DNA of 64,000 nucleotides from Peptococcaceae bacterium UBA5752 (GTDB taxonomy: Bacteria; Bacillota; Dehalobacteriia; UBA4068), in assembly GCA_002419055.1 (NCBI GenBank), contig DIFI01000017.1:182082-246081 (forward strand). The letters are read 5' to 3'. Shown piece by piece: positions 1 to 7,718 of this stretch. The position numbers were made by a program, and so were the translations under genes. Below the pieces are notes generated by a model. It saw nothing but the letters and a program-made list of their open reading frames with translations. It was not told where the DNA came from and did no database searches. How positions within the stretch are numbered: the stretch's first letter is position 1; the number at the start of each line of letters is the position of its first letter.

Positions 1-108
1 TAAGGGGCAATCGGCTTCCATTAATTGTCATATATAAGCTTAATCATTGAAAAAAGCAAGTCAATCGTTTATAATAAGAAGAAGTTTTGTTATGAAAGGG
101 AATTAATT

Positions 109-1293
109 ATGCTTTACAGAAAGAACTTTAAAAACGGCGATAACCTCTCTATTCTCGGTTTTGGCTGTATGCGCTTTACCAAAAAGGGCGGATTGATCGA
201 CCAGGCCAAAGCGGAAGAAGAGCTGCTACATGCCATTAAAAACGGTATCAATTATTTTGACACCGCTTATACATATCCCGGCTGCGAAGCCGCACTCGGC
301 AAATTTTTGTCCCATCATGACTGCCGCAAAAAAATATTTATTGCCGATAAACTGCCGCATTATTTAATGAAAAAGCCCGAAGACATCGAAAAATGCTTCA
401 TCGAGCAGCTTAAACGACTGCAAACAGATTATATTGACTATTACTTAATGCATATGCTGACCGGCATTGAGTCCTGGAACAGATTGAAAGAACTGGGTAT
501 CGAACAATGGATTGCCGATAAAAAGGCAAGCGGCGCCATCCGCAATATCGGTTTTTCTTTTCATGGCGGCAATCAGAGCTTTTGTCAGATTGTCGACGGC
601 TACGACTGGGATTTTTGCATGATCCAATTCAATTATTTTGATGAACATAATCAAGCGGGCGACCGCGGTTTGGCATACGCTTCCGAAAAAGGTTTGCCGG
701 TAATGGTCATGGAGCCATTGCGTGGCGGCAAGCTGACCGACAAAGGACTGCCACAGGCAGCAGCTGAGCAATGGCGGCAGTTTGAGCCAAAGCGCAGCGC
801 CGCCGAATGGGCTCTGCGCTGGGTATGGAATCATCCGCAAGTGACGCTTTTGCTTTCAGGCATGAACGATATCGCCCAGATCGATGAAAATGTCCGCGTC
901 GCTGCTACAGCTATCGCCAATTCCTTAAAATCCGATGAGCTGGCATATTTTCAAAAAGTCAGGGATGAAATTAACATCAATACCAAAGTGCCCTGCACCG
1001 GCTGCGGTTATTGTTTGCCATGCCCACACGGCGTCGATATACCAACCTGCTTCAACTGCTATAACGATAAATACACCGATGGCTGGATTCAGGGAATGAA
1101 AGAGTATATGATGTACACGACGATGCGCGCAGTACCCAGCAACGCTTCTCACTGCCAGCATTGTCACCGCTGTGAGGAACGCTGCCCTCAAAGCATTCCG
1201 ATTTGCGAACATTTGGAAAAGATTACCAAAGAGATGGAAACGCCGCTCTACCAAATCGGCGCTGCTGTATTACGGCTGTTCAGTAAGTTTTAA
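109..1293 (+). CDS. Aldo/keto reductase with C-terminal ferredoxin-like domain
   Basis: A cytosolic NAD(P)H-type oxidoreductase of the aldo/keto reductase family (COG1453-like), 394 aa. The start at 109 has a GAAAGGG ribosome site upstream; an in-frame ATG at 25 would add 28 unrelated residues. The TIM-barrel motifs are visible: GFGCMRF near the N-terminus, YFDTAYTYPG with catalytic Asp and Tyr, IADK with Lys and YLMHML with His. Residues about 300-370 carry CTGCGYCLPCPHGVDIP and CQHCHRCEERCPQSIPI, the cysteine patterns of two [4Fe-4S] clusters. Substrate cannot be told. It is a single-gene unit closed by a terminator. Confidence 0.9.
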   Translation: MLYRKNFKNGDNLSILGFGCMRFTKKGGLIDQAKAEEELLHAIKNGINYFDTAYTYPGCEAALGKFLSHHDCRKKIFIADKLPHYLMKKPEDIEKCFIEQLKRLQTDYIDYYLMHMLTGIESWNRLKELGIEQWIADKKASGAIRNIGFSFHGGNQSFCQIVDGYDWDFCMIQFNYFDEHNQAGDRGLAYASEKGLPVMVMEPLRGGKLTDKGLPQAAAEQWRQFEPKRSAAEWALRWVWNHPQVTLLLSGMNDIAQIDENVRVAATAIANSLKSDELAYFQKVRDEININTKVPCTGCGYCLPCPHGVDIPTCFNCYNDKYTDGWIQGMKEYMMYTTMRAVPSNASHCQHCHRCEERCPQSIPICEHLEKITKEMETPLYQIGAAVLRLFSKF

Positions 1294-1303
1294 GATTAAA
1301 CTA

Positions 1304-1346
1304 AAAAATTCCTAAATCCAATTTAAAAGGATTTAGGAATTTTTAT
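1304..1346. terminator. Bidirectional intrinsic terminator
   Basis: A 14-bp perfect stem (arms 1306-1319 and 1329-1342) is flanked by A-rich and T-rich tracts on both sides. It lies between the convergent aldo/keto reductase gene and the cysteine-rich gene ending at 1369, so it can serve both. Confidence 0.85.
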
Positions 1347-1368
1347 TATGTTCTCTAATGCATATCGG

Positions 1369-1812
1369 CTATTTCATCAACCCGCACATGACGATCCATT
1401 TTTCCACTAAGGCTTGGCCTTTGGGCGTATGCCATTCTTTTTCAATGTCGGCATGGCATTTAAGCCCCAACCCCTGCCTGGTATGATGGCAAAACAAACA
1501 TTCCAAGGGCGAAAGACCGGTGCCGTGAAGCTCACACAGCCCATTTACCAAAAAGTTGCAGCCGTTTTTGGCAAATTCCTGCAGCGCAAAATAACGCTCA
1601 CAGCCGCGAAAAGCGGGAGACAGCACACCAAAAGCTAAGTCGGGCGACATCTCCAGCATCATACGGCTGCCGTATCCGGCTTCAATTGCTTTTGAGGCTT
1701 CATCGACAGTCCACCAACCGGGTCGCGAACAGTAAGCGGTGCAGATTTCGCAGCTGCACGGTTCCGATGGCGGGTATTTTTCTGCAAGGGGCAGTTTATG
1801 TTTTCTTGTCAT
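1369..1812 (-). CDS. Cysteine-rich putative metal-chelating protein
   Basis: 147 aa if started at the ATG at 1812 (MTRKHKLPLAEKYPP); an upstream start would add 25 AT-rich, unconvincing residues. The function is not known to me. It holds an N-terminal CSCEICTAYC cluster, then CERYF, CNFL, GLCELHGTGLSPLECLFC and a late HTR/CH pair. The pattern of C, then GLCELHG, then PLEC resembles the YkgJ-type zinc/iron-chelating cysteine cluster family, so metal or Fe-S binding is inferred. It lies downstream of rpmF but is separated from it by a terminator, so it is probably expressed independently. Confidence 0.65.
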   Translation of the reverse strand: MTRKHKLPLAEKYPPSEPCSCEICTAYCSRPGWWTVDEASKAIEAGYGSRMMLEMSPDLAFGVLSPAFRGCERYFALQEFAKNGCNFLVNGLCELHGTGLSPLECLFCHHTRQGLGLKCHADIEKEWHTPKGQALVEKWIVMCGLMK

Positions 1813-1894
1813 GGCGGTAAACTCTCGTTTCTTCTTCCAATAAAAAACTATATTGCATATTTTACTATTAATTAAATTGATAGTCAATAAAATG

Positions 1895-1933
1895 AAAAAA
1901 GCGCCTATCCTTGATGTGGATAGGCGCTTTACT
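1895..1933 (-). terminator. Terminator after rpmF
   Basis: A 13-bp GC-rich stem (1898-1910 with 1918-1930, loop of 7) is followed on the minus strand by a T-run, 14 bases after the rpmF stop. Confidence 0.85.
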
Positions 1934-1944
1934 TTACCGTTAAA

Positions 1945-2130
1945 TTATTTGGCGTCCTTTTTTACAACCTGACGGCCATCGTAATAACCACATTCGGGAC
2001 AAGCATGATGCGGCTGACGCAAAGCATGGCATTGCGGGCAAGTCGCAAAAGACGGGCCATCGAGAGTATATCTGGCGGCTCTGTTCATCCTTCTGTTTGC
2101 TTTGGAGGTTTTATTCTTCGGTACTCCCAT
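1945..2130 (-). CDS. rpmF: 50S ribosomal protein L32
   Basis: 61 aa, the normal length for bacterial L32, a component of the large ribosomal subunit. The start MGVPKNKTSKANRRMNR is diagnostic, and the zinc-ribbon pairs CPQC and CPEC are both intact, so this is the zinc-binding form. It follows ackA on the same strand. In many Firmicutes a DUF177 gene (yceD) sits between the two; here the 123-bp gap is too small for one, so it has been lost or moved. Its own terminator follows. Confidence 0.97.
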   Translation of the reverse strand: MGVPKNKTSKANRRMNRAARYTLDGPSFATCPQCHALRQPHHACPECGYYDGRQVVKKDAK

Positions 2131-2253
2131 TTGTTACACCCCTTTCCAAAATCCTGTCAATCTTTTATGCTAACCGCCTTGCGGCAGAGCAAATCTTAAA
2201 AAACAAAATGCTTATTTATTATACTAGCAGCAAGCTATGCTGTCAACAATAAT

Positions 2254-3459
2254 TTATTTTTTAGTTGCTTCGGCCAAAGTTTTGGCATCGCGGGCAATCA
2301 TCAGTTCTTCGTTGGTCGGCACTACGAAAATGCGCACCTTGGAACCGGGCTTGGTGATTTCGACTTCTTTGCCGCGGCAGTTGTTGGCGACTTCGTCAAA
2401 CTCTAAGCCGAGGAACGTCAGTTGTTCGCAGATATGCTGGCGCGTTTCGGGACCGTTTTCGCCGATACCGGCGGTAAAGACGATAGCGTCAACGCCGTTC
2501 ATCTCCGCCGCATAAGCGCCGATATACTGCAATACCATCTTATTAAATACTTCAAGCGCAATTTTCGCACGCTCATTGCCTCCGGCAGCCGCTTCCTCGA
2601 TCAGGCGCATATCGCTGCTAACGCCGGATAAGCCAAGCAAGCCTGATTTCTTATTCAGTATATCATTGATAGCGGCAGTATCAAGTCCTTCTTTATCCAT
2701 TAGGATAGGAATGATCGCCGGGTCGATAGATCCGCAGCGTGTGCCCATGATGATTCCGGCAAGCGGCGTAAAGCCCATCGATGTGTCAATTACTTTGCCG
2801 CCTTCGATGGCTGCCAGCGAGGAGCCGTTGCCAAGGTGGCAGGTGATGATCTTCATCTGATCAAAAGGCTTGCCGCATAATTCGGCAACTCTGGCAGAAA
2901 CGTAACGGTGCGAAGTGCCGTGGAAACCATAACGGCGCACGCCGTATTTCTCATAATATTCATAGGGAAGTCCGTATAAATAAGCTTTGGGCGGCATAGT
3001 TTGATGGAAGGCAGTATCAAATACGCCAACCATCACCGCATCCGGCATCTTGGCCTGACAGGCGCGGATACCAAGAATGCTCGGCGGGTTGTGCAACGGC
3101 GCCAGCTCGACCAGTTTGGTCAATACATCCATTACGTCTTCGTTAATAATAACGGAACCGGAGAAAGCAGAGCCGCCATGAATAGTACGATGACCGACAG
3201 CGTCGATCTCTTTCATATCTTTGATCACACCGTGTTTAGGATCGATCAAAGCTTTAGTAACCAGCTCGATCGCCACATTGTGATCGGGGATATGATCCGG
3301 CATTTTAATTTTGTCCTGGCCGGCAGGTTGATGAACCAACCGCGAGCCTTCAAGCCCAATTTTTTCAACAAGCCCTTTGGCCATAACTGTTTCTTTTTCC
3401 ATGTCAAAAAGCTGATATTTAAGTGAAGAACTACCACAGTTTAAAACAAGAATTTTCAT
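2254..3459 (-). CDS. ackA: Acetate kinase
   Basis: 401 aa, full length. It converts acetyl phosphate plus ADP to acetate plus ATP, the substrate-level phosphorylation step of acetogenic fermentation. Signatures seen are NCGSSSLKYQL at the N-terminus (ASKHA phosphotransferase fold), the GHRTIHGG segment, YGFHGTSHRYVS, HLGNGSSL and GIGENGPETR. AGAGG lies 6 bases before the ATG. Phosphotransacetylase (pta) is not adjacent. It is transcribed divergently from ylbJ across a 140-bp AT-rich region that holds a small inverted repeat. Confidence 0.97.
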   Translation of the reverse strand: MKILVLNCGSSSLKYQLFDMEKETVMAKGLVEKIGLEGSRLVHQPAGQDKIKMPDHIPDHNVAIELVTKALIDPKHGVIKDMKEIDAVGHRTIHGGSAFSGSVIINEDVMDVLTKLVELAPLHNPPSILGIRACQAKMPDAVMVGVFDTAFHQTMPPKAYLYGLPYEYYEKYGVRRYGFHGTSHRYVSARVAELCGKPFDQMKIITCHLGNGSSLAAIEGGKVIDTSMGFTPLAGIIMGTRCGSIDPAIIPILMDKEGLDTAAINDILNKKSGLLGLSGVSSDMRLIEEAAAGGNERAKIALEVFNKMVLQYIGAYAAEMNGVDAIVFTAGIGENGPETRQHICEQLTFLGLEFDEVANNCRGKEVEITKPGSKVRIFVVPTNEELMIARDAKTLAEATKK

Positions 3460-3518
3460 AAGCTAACCTCTTAAACATATCTAATATATAATTTCAATTT
3501 TTTGATCAATTTTGAATA

Positions 3519-3536
3519 TTACCAGTTAGATGGTAA
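3519..3536. promoter_or_regulatory. Inverted repeat between ackA and ylbJ
   Basis: TTACCA-6-TGGTAA, a perfect 6+6 dyad in the divergent intergenic region. It could be an operator for either gene. It matches no consensus that I can name. Confidence 0.3.
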
Positions 3537-3599
3537 CAAGGCCAAAACCCTATATATTATATCACAAAAACAAGTAATCTCAAGCATTTTGTTGGAATT

Positions 3600-4736
3600 A
3601 TGAATAATATGAGCAAAAAATTACACTTACCAAATAGTCCCACCATCCTCGGCATACTTGTTGCCCTATTTGTGGTGGGGATGATCGCCTTCCCTGCTAC
3701 CGCCTTTGCCGCCGCCCGCGATGGCTTGACGCTCTGGTGGCAGACGGTGCTGCCGGCGCTGCTGCCGTTCTTTGTTGCCTCGGAGCTGCTGATTGGCACC
3801 AACACTATCGCCCGCGTCGGCCGCGCGATGCAACCGCTAATGTGGCCGCTGTTTCGGCTACCGGGTACCTCAGCGTTGGCTGTCGCCATGGGGTTTTGCT
3901 CCGGCTTCCCCACCGGCGCGGCTGTTACGGCAGGGTTGGTAAACAATCGTTTGATCACCAGAAAACAAGCTGGGCGGCTAATCGCGTTTACCAACAACGC
4001 CAGCCCCATGTATATCATGGTTACGGTTGCCACCGGCATATTGCAAACTCCGGCCGCCGCCGCCATACTGCTGGCAGTTCATTATCTCGGCAATCTATTG
4101 ATCGGTATACTGCTGCGCTTTGAGGCCGAACCATCCGAATTGAGAACTGTCGACACGCCGCCGACAATGCCGACTATTATCGCTCCGCTGGGGCAATTAA
4201 TGAAAAGCGCCGCCACCAAGGCGATAGCTAATGTCTGCCTCGTTGGCTGCTACATAGTATTGTTTGCGGTGCTGGCCGCGCTAATTAACGAGACCGGCCT
4301 CAATCATATAATGGCAAAAATACTCGCCGCCTGCGGTATAGAGCAAGCGGCGAATGCACTAGCAAGAGGTTTTTGGGAAATGACGATCGGTATTGAAAGC
4401 CTCGGCTCCGTCAGTTTACCGCTTTATTATAAACTGCCGTTGGCCGCCGCAATATTGGCTTGGGGCGGTATCTCGGTGCAAGCACAGGTAGCGGCCATGG
4501 TTGCCGATTGCAACGTCAGCTGCCGCACTTATCTGCTGGCAAGGCTAATACATACAGTCATTTCCTATATAGCTGTTTATCTTTTAACCAAAAATTTGGC
4601 TATAGGTACCATAATAATGATTGATACACCCATATCAATGATAACGCCGCTGTGCGGCGGACTGTTGATGCTGGCAATATCGTTATTATTTTTAGCGGTT
4701 TTGGTATGTATTGGCAAAATTATTTGCCGACGTTAA
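3600..4736 (+). CDS. ylbJ: Sporulation integral membrane protein YlbJ
   Basis: 378 aa with about eight hydrophobic segments and the YlbJ hallmark near the N-terminus: a GLTLWW segment followed by VLPALLPFFVASELL. YlbJ belongs to the nucleoside-recognition/Gate-type membrane family and is needed in Bacillus for spore cortex formation. A second ATG at 3609 is an alternative start; neither has a strong ribosome site (TTGGAA only). Its last 17 bp overlap the convergent gene at 4720-5184, which is unusual but compatible with both being real. Confidence 0.88.
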   Translation: MNNMSKKLHLPNSPTILGILVALFVVGMIAFPATAFAAARDGLTLWWQTVLPALLPFFVASELLIGTNTIARVGRAMQPLMWPLFRLPGTSALAVAMGFCSGFPTGAAVTAGLVNNRLITRKQAGRLIAFTNNASPMYIMVTVATGILQTPAAAAILLAVHYLGNLLIGILLRFEAEPSELRTVDTPPTMPTIIAPLGQLMKSAATKAIANVCLVGCYIVLFAVLAALINETGLNHIMAKILAACGIEQAANALARGFWEMTIGIESLGSVSLPLYYKLPLAAAILAWGGISVQAQVAAMVADCNVSCRTYLLARLIHTVISYIAVYLLTKNLAIGTIIMIDTPISMITPLCGGLLMLAISLLFLAVLVCIGKIICRR

Positions 4737-5184
4737 AATTTTTCAGCTCGTCTCTGTTCTTTTTAACTGAAAAAATAATTTTTTCCAAATTAATTTCTAA
4801 TTGCTGCAATACATCATCGGAATAGATAATCGACTCTTTGCGCAATTCTTGCGCCGCCATCTCCGAATTAGCCTGTAATTCCTCGGAGCGTTTGACGGCC
4901 TCACGATAAACTTCGGTCTCGCCGACCAGTTGATTGGCCCGATCTTTGGCATCGGTAAGTATGCGTTGTCCCTGAACTTCTACATTGGCCAGCAACTTAT
5001 CGCTTTGATTTAGCACATCGCGCGCCTGACGCATTTCTTCCGGCAATAATGCTTTGATTCTTTCGATATATTCTAATATCATGTCCCCGTCTATTAAAAT
5101 TTTGCCTGTCAACGGAACACGGGAAGCATTATTGACGAAATCTTCAAACTGTTGTAAAACACCATCCAACTGCAAGTTTTCCAT
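4720..5184 (-). CDS. Coiled-coil protein of unknown function
   Basis: 154 aa, highly charged, predicted almost entirely helical and coiled coil, with heptad-like Leu/Glu/Gln spacing from about residue 25 to 145 (IERIKALLPEEMRQARDVL, then LEINLEKIIFS). No membrane segment and no cysteine. Such proteins are sometimes annotated as ATPase or F0-subunit-b-like purely because of coiled-coil similarity; I see no catalytic motif. AAGGAGG precedes the ATG. It follows rsmD by 14 bp on the same strand and is probably co-transcribed; its 3' end overlaps the ylbJ 3' end. Confidence 0.8.
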   Translation of the reverse strand: MENLQLDGVLQQFEDFVNNASRVPLTGKILIDGDMILEYIERIKALLPEEMRQARDVLNQSDKLLANVEVQGQRILTDAKDRANQLVGETEVYREAVKRSEELQANSEMAAQELRKESIIYSDDVLQQLEINLEKIIFSVKKNRDELKNFNVGK

Positions 5185-5198
5185 TAAAATTGTCCTCC

Positions 5199-5732
5199 TT
5201 ATTCTTTTTCACAATAATATATCGCGGTGTCACCATATTTACTTGTTTTGCTGCTCCGCAGCCCTGCGGGTAATATAAGCTCCGCTTTAACATCAAGCTC
5301 CGCAACAATAAGCGTCGTATCAGAGATTAATCCCAAAGCCAGCATTTTTTCTAATATTTTTTCCACTAAGCCTTTGTTGTAGGGCGGATCGAGAAATATA
5401 ATATCAAACGGTTCTTTAAAACGGTTGATGACGCGCAGCGCGTCGCCGCAGTATAGGCGGCCGCCGAGAGCAGCTGCATTCAGGTTGGTCCTGCTCGCCT
5501 GCTGTGCCGCTTTATCGATTTCGATTAAGAACGCCTCACGTGCGCCTCTGCTCAAGGCTTCCAGAGCCATGGCGCCGCTGCCCGCGAATGTATCCAGCAC
5601 TCTAGCATCAATAATGCGGCTGCCGATGACATTGAAAATTGACTCTCTAACACGATCGGCAGTCGGCCGCGTTTTGTTGCCGGCTGGCGCAATCAATCGC
5701 CGTCCGCGTGCCGCACCGGCAATTATACGCAC
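5199..5732 (-). CDS. rsmD: 16S rRNA (guanine(966)-N(2))-methyltransferase RsmD
   Basis: 177 aa. A SAM-dependent methyltransferase acting on G966 of 16S rRNA. The Rossmann SAM-binding loop DTFAGSGAMALEALSRGA and the catalytic DPPYNKG are intact. I place the start at the GTG at 5732 (MRIIAGAARG), which gives the family's usual N-terminus and 9-nt spacing from AAGGAAG; a TTG two codons upstream would sit too close to that site. In many Firmicutes rsmD is followed by coaD; here the coiled-coil gene follows instead. Confidence 0.93.
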   Translation of the reverse strand: MRIIAGAARGRRLIAPAGNKTRPTADRVRESIFNVIGSRIIDARVLDTFAGSGAMALEALSRGAREAFLIEIDKAAQQASRTNLNAAALGGRLYCGDALRVINRFKEPFDIIFLDPPYNKGLVEKILEKMLALGLISDTTLIVAELDVKAELILPAGLRSSKTSKYGDTAIYYCEKE

Positions 5733-5785
5733 AAGCAAACACTTCCTTCTGGCAAAAACTTTCTCTTAAAATTTTTTAAAAAAAG

Positions 5786-5900
5786 TATAATTAATTTTAC
5801 CATAAACCACAATATTTATTGAAGCCGTTAATTCGGTTTCCCTTTTTCGACAGGCAGGATAGCCTGTTTCAATGCAGAGCCGATGAGGCTCTGCTTTTTT
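5786..5900 (+). ncRNA. Candidate three-hairpin small RNA with terminator
   Basis: The TATAAT at 5786-5791 could be a -10 box, with only a poor -35. It is followed by three consecutive hairpins: 5821-5840 (7 bp with one G-U pair), 5850-5867 (ACAGGC/GCCTGT) and 5874-5894 (8 bp GCAGAGCC/GGCTCTGC) with a run of six T. There is no start codon with a ribosome site inside. It lies between the minus-strand rsmD and the small zinc-ribbon gene, so no plus-strand gene needs this terminator. Identity unknown. Confidence 0.4.
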
Positions 5901-5906
5901 ATTGTT

Positions 5907-6074
5907 TTATTTCTTCTTCAGTAAATCATTTTGCTGGGCAGCCTGATATGTCAGCTTTTGATTGCAGACTTCGCAGATAAAAATAGCATTAGGATTTGAT
6001 TCCATTTTTCGGTAATTTTTATTAAGTTTATCTATTTGCTCTTCTTTACCGCAAATAGCGCATTTTACTTGCAT
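5907..6074 (-). CDS. Small zinc-ribbon protein, YlaI-like (DUF2197)
   Basis: 55 aa. Starts MQVKCAICGKEEQIDKL and contains a second pair FICEVCNQKL; the two CxxC pairs form a zinc ribbon. Length and N-terminus (xVKCAIC) match the YlaI/DUF2197 family of Bacillus; function unknown. A ribosome site (AGAGG, about 6-7 nt spacing) precedes the ATG. It points towards rsmD on the same strand, but the candidate small RNA lies between them. Confidence 0.8.
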   Translation of the reverse strand: MQVKCAICGKEEQIDKLNKNYRKMESNPNAIFICEVCNQKLTYQAAQQNDLLKKK

Positions 6075-6219
6075 AATATACCTCTACTCTCTTCTAAAAC
6101 TAAATAAATACTAATACCTGTTCAACATACACTTATTCTATCCTTTTCTTCATTCTTCCTGCCTATAACAATTATAATTTGATATCTGTTAAGCAATACT
6201 ATCAACGGAGATGAAAAAA

Positions 6220-7215
6220 ATGAAAAAAACAAATTTTAGCTCCGATGATATCAGCGCCCTCGCGCCATCGCTTGATTTGGTTTCAGAGGCCACCGCCATG
6301 CTGCGCGGCGATGCCGATAAAGAGATCAACGGCGTTTCGGAGGACGTTGAACAGCGGGGTGAGGTCAAAATCCATACCATCACAATCCTCAACGCTGCGG
6401 GCGCCAAACGCTTGAAAAGGCAAATAGGCAAATATATCACTATTGATATTCCCGAAATAGAGGAACAACAGGAAAAAATTGCCAATATTAGCGGCATTGT
6501 GGCTGAAAAGCTGCGTACACTGCTGCCAAATCCGCTGCGTCGCGATATGTGCGTACTGGTGATCGGTTTGGGTAATGAAAGAGCTACTCCGGATGCGCTG
6601 GGACCGCAGGTTATCTCGCGCACCATTGCCACGCGTCACCTTTTCCGCTATGCTCCTGAAAACGTCGATCAACAACTGTATTCTTTGGCAGCTCTGGCTC
6701 CGGGTGTTTTGGGCATTAGCGGCATCGAAACTTTTGAAATCATTAAAGGTGTAACGAATGCCATCCGGCCGCAGGCGGTTATTGTCATTGACGCGTTGTC
6801 GGCAGCCAGCATCAGCCGCGTCGGCACCACTATCCAAATGGCGGATTGCGGCATCTGTCCCGGGTCCGGTCTCGGCAGCAATAACGCCGCGATTAATAAA
6901 AAGAACCTAGGCGTGCCGGTAATTGCCATCGGTGTACCGACTATGATCAATACAGCTATTATAATATACGAAACGATCAACCGCCTACTGGAATATTGGG
7001 ATCAGCAATACAAAATTACACATCCTATCGTTGACGATAAGACGATCAATTTTATCGGCGATAAATTGTTTAATTCTTTTAAAGGCAATTTGATGGTAAC
7101 GCCGCGAGAAATAGATCAGTTGGTATCCGATGTATCGCAAATATTGGCGGCCTCGATTGCGCAGGCAGTTCATCCTGCAGCTAAGGTCAATAATTACCGC
7201 GATTATATACGATAA
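6220..7215 (+). CDS. gpr: Germination protease GPR
   Basis: 331 aa from the ATG at 6220; an ATG at 6211 abuts the GGAG ribosome site and is less likely. GPR is the aspartic-type endopeptidase that degrades alpha/beta small acid-soluble proteins during spore outgrowth. The fold is recognisable from VLVIGLGNERATPDALGP, the ALAPGVLGISGIET segment, VIVIDALSA and the GICPGSGLGSN region. Its target gene is the immediate convergent neighbour, and the two share a terminator. Confidence 0.93.
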   Translation: MKKTNFSSDDISALAPSLDLVSEATAMLRGDADKEINGVSEDVEQRGEVKIHTITILNAAGAKRLKRQIGKYITIDIPEIEEQQEKIANISGIVAEKLRTLLPNPLRRDMCVLVIGLGNERATPDALGPQVISRTIATRHLFRYAPENVDQQLYSLAALAPGVLGISGIETFEIIKGVTNAIRPQAVIVIDALSAASISRVGTTIQMADCGICPGSGLGSNNAAINKKNLGVPVIAIGVPTMINTAIIIYETINRLLEYWDQQYKITHPIVDDKTINFIGDKLFNSFKGNLMVTPREIDQLVSDVSQILAASIAQAVHPAAKVNNYRDYIR

Positions 7216-7257
7216 AAAAAAGCCCCGCTTTTTAATCTAAAAGAGGGGCTCCTTTTT
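7216..7257. terminator. Bidirectional terminator between gpr and SASP gene
   Basis: AGCCCC (7221-7226) pairs with GGGGCT (7245-7250), extended by CTTTT/AAAAG inside. T-runs on both strands fit termination of both convergent genes. Confidence 0.85.
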
Positions 7258-7281
7258 TGAAAAACTGCAACACTCCATTAT

Positions 7282-7560
7282 TTAGAAGTTAGCATTGGCA
7301 TTAGCGTTAGCTCTATTTTTGATGGTAGGAGAAGCGTTGGCGATAGCGGAAGCTTGACCTTGGGCTAAAGCTTGTTCAGCAAAAGAAACCATTTTCTTGG
7401 TCATATTGCCGCCGACATAACCGTTTTCACGGGAAGAAAGCTGACCTTTATCAATCTGATCGTAGTTCGAGATACCAAGCTCGCTGGCAACTTCCATTTT
7501 GAAGTTATTCAAAGCGCCGGAAGCAGCGGGAACTGCAGGTGCATTATTAGATCTGCTCAT
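7282..7560 (-). CDS. Alpha/beta-type small acid-soluble spore protein
   Basis: 92 aa, slightly longer than the usual 60-75. It binds and protects spore DNA and is later an amino-acid source. The conserved NFKMEVASELGI segment holds the expected GPR cleavage region, and the second helix GYVGGNMTKKMV matches the family. The C-terminal tail (NRANANANANF) is a low-complexity Asn/Ala extension. GGAGG lies 6 bases before the ATG. Expression is expected from a forespore sigma factor; I could not place a convincing sigma-G promoter. Confidence 0.93.
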   Translation of the reverse strand: MSRSNNAPAVPAASGALNNFKMEVASELGISNYDQIDKGQLSSRENGYVGGNMTKKMVSFAEQALAQGQASAIANASPTIKNRANANANANF

Positions 7561-7663
7561 TTTTTCACCTCCTTTCCCATTTCTGAGCCTATTTTCTGCA
7601 GTTTGTTTAATGCTTATGCGTTTTAAAATATGTAGTATTTTCCTTTAATCAGGTTAATTTTTA

Positions 7664-7701
7664 CAAACAAAAACAGACCGCATAATTAAATGCGGCCTGC
7701 T
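7664..7701 (-). terminator. Terminator of the dnaG-rpoD operon
   Basis: A 10-bp stem with one mismatch (7674-7683 with 7690-7699), followed on the minus strand by TTTTTGTTTG, starts just after the rpoD stop at 7719. Confidence 0.8.
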
Positions 7702-7718
7702 ATAAACTAATTAAGTTA

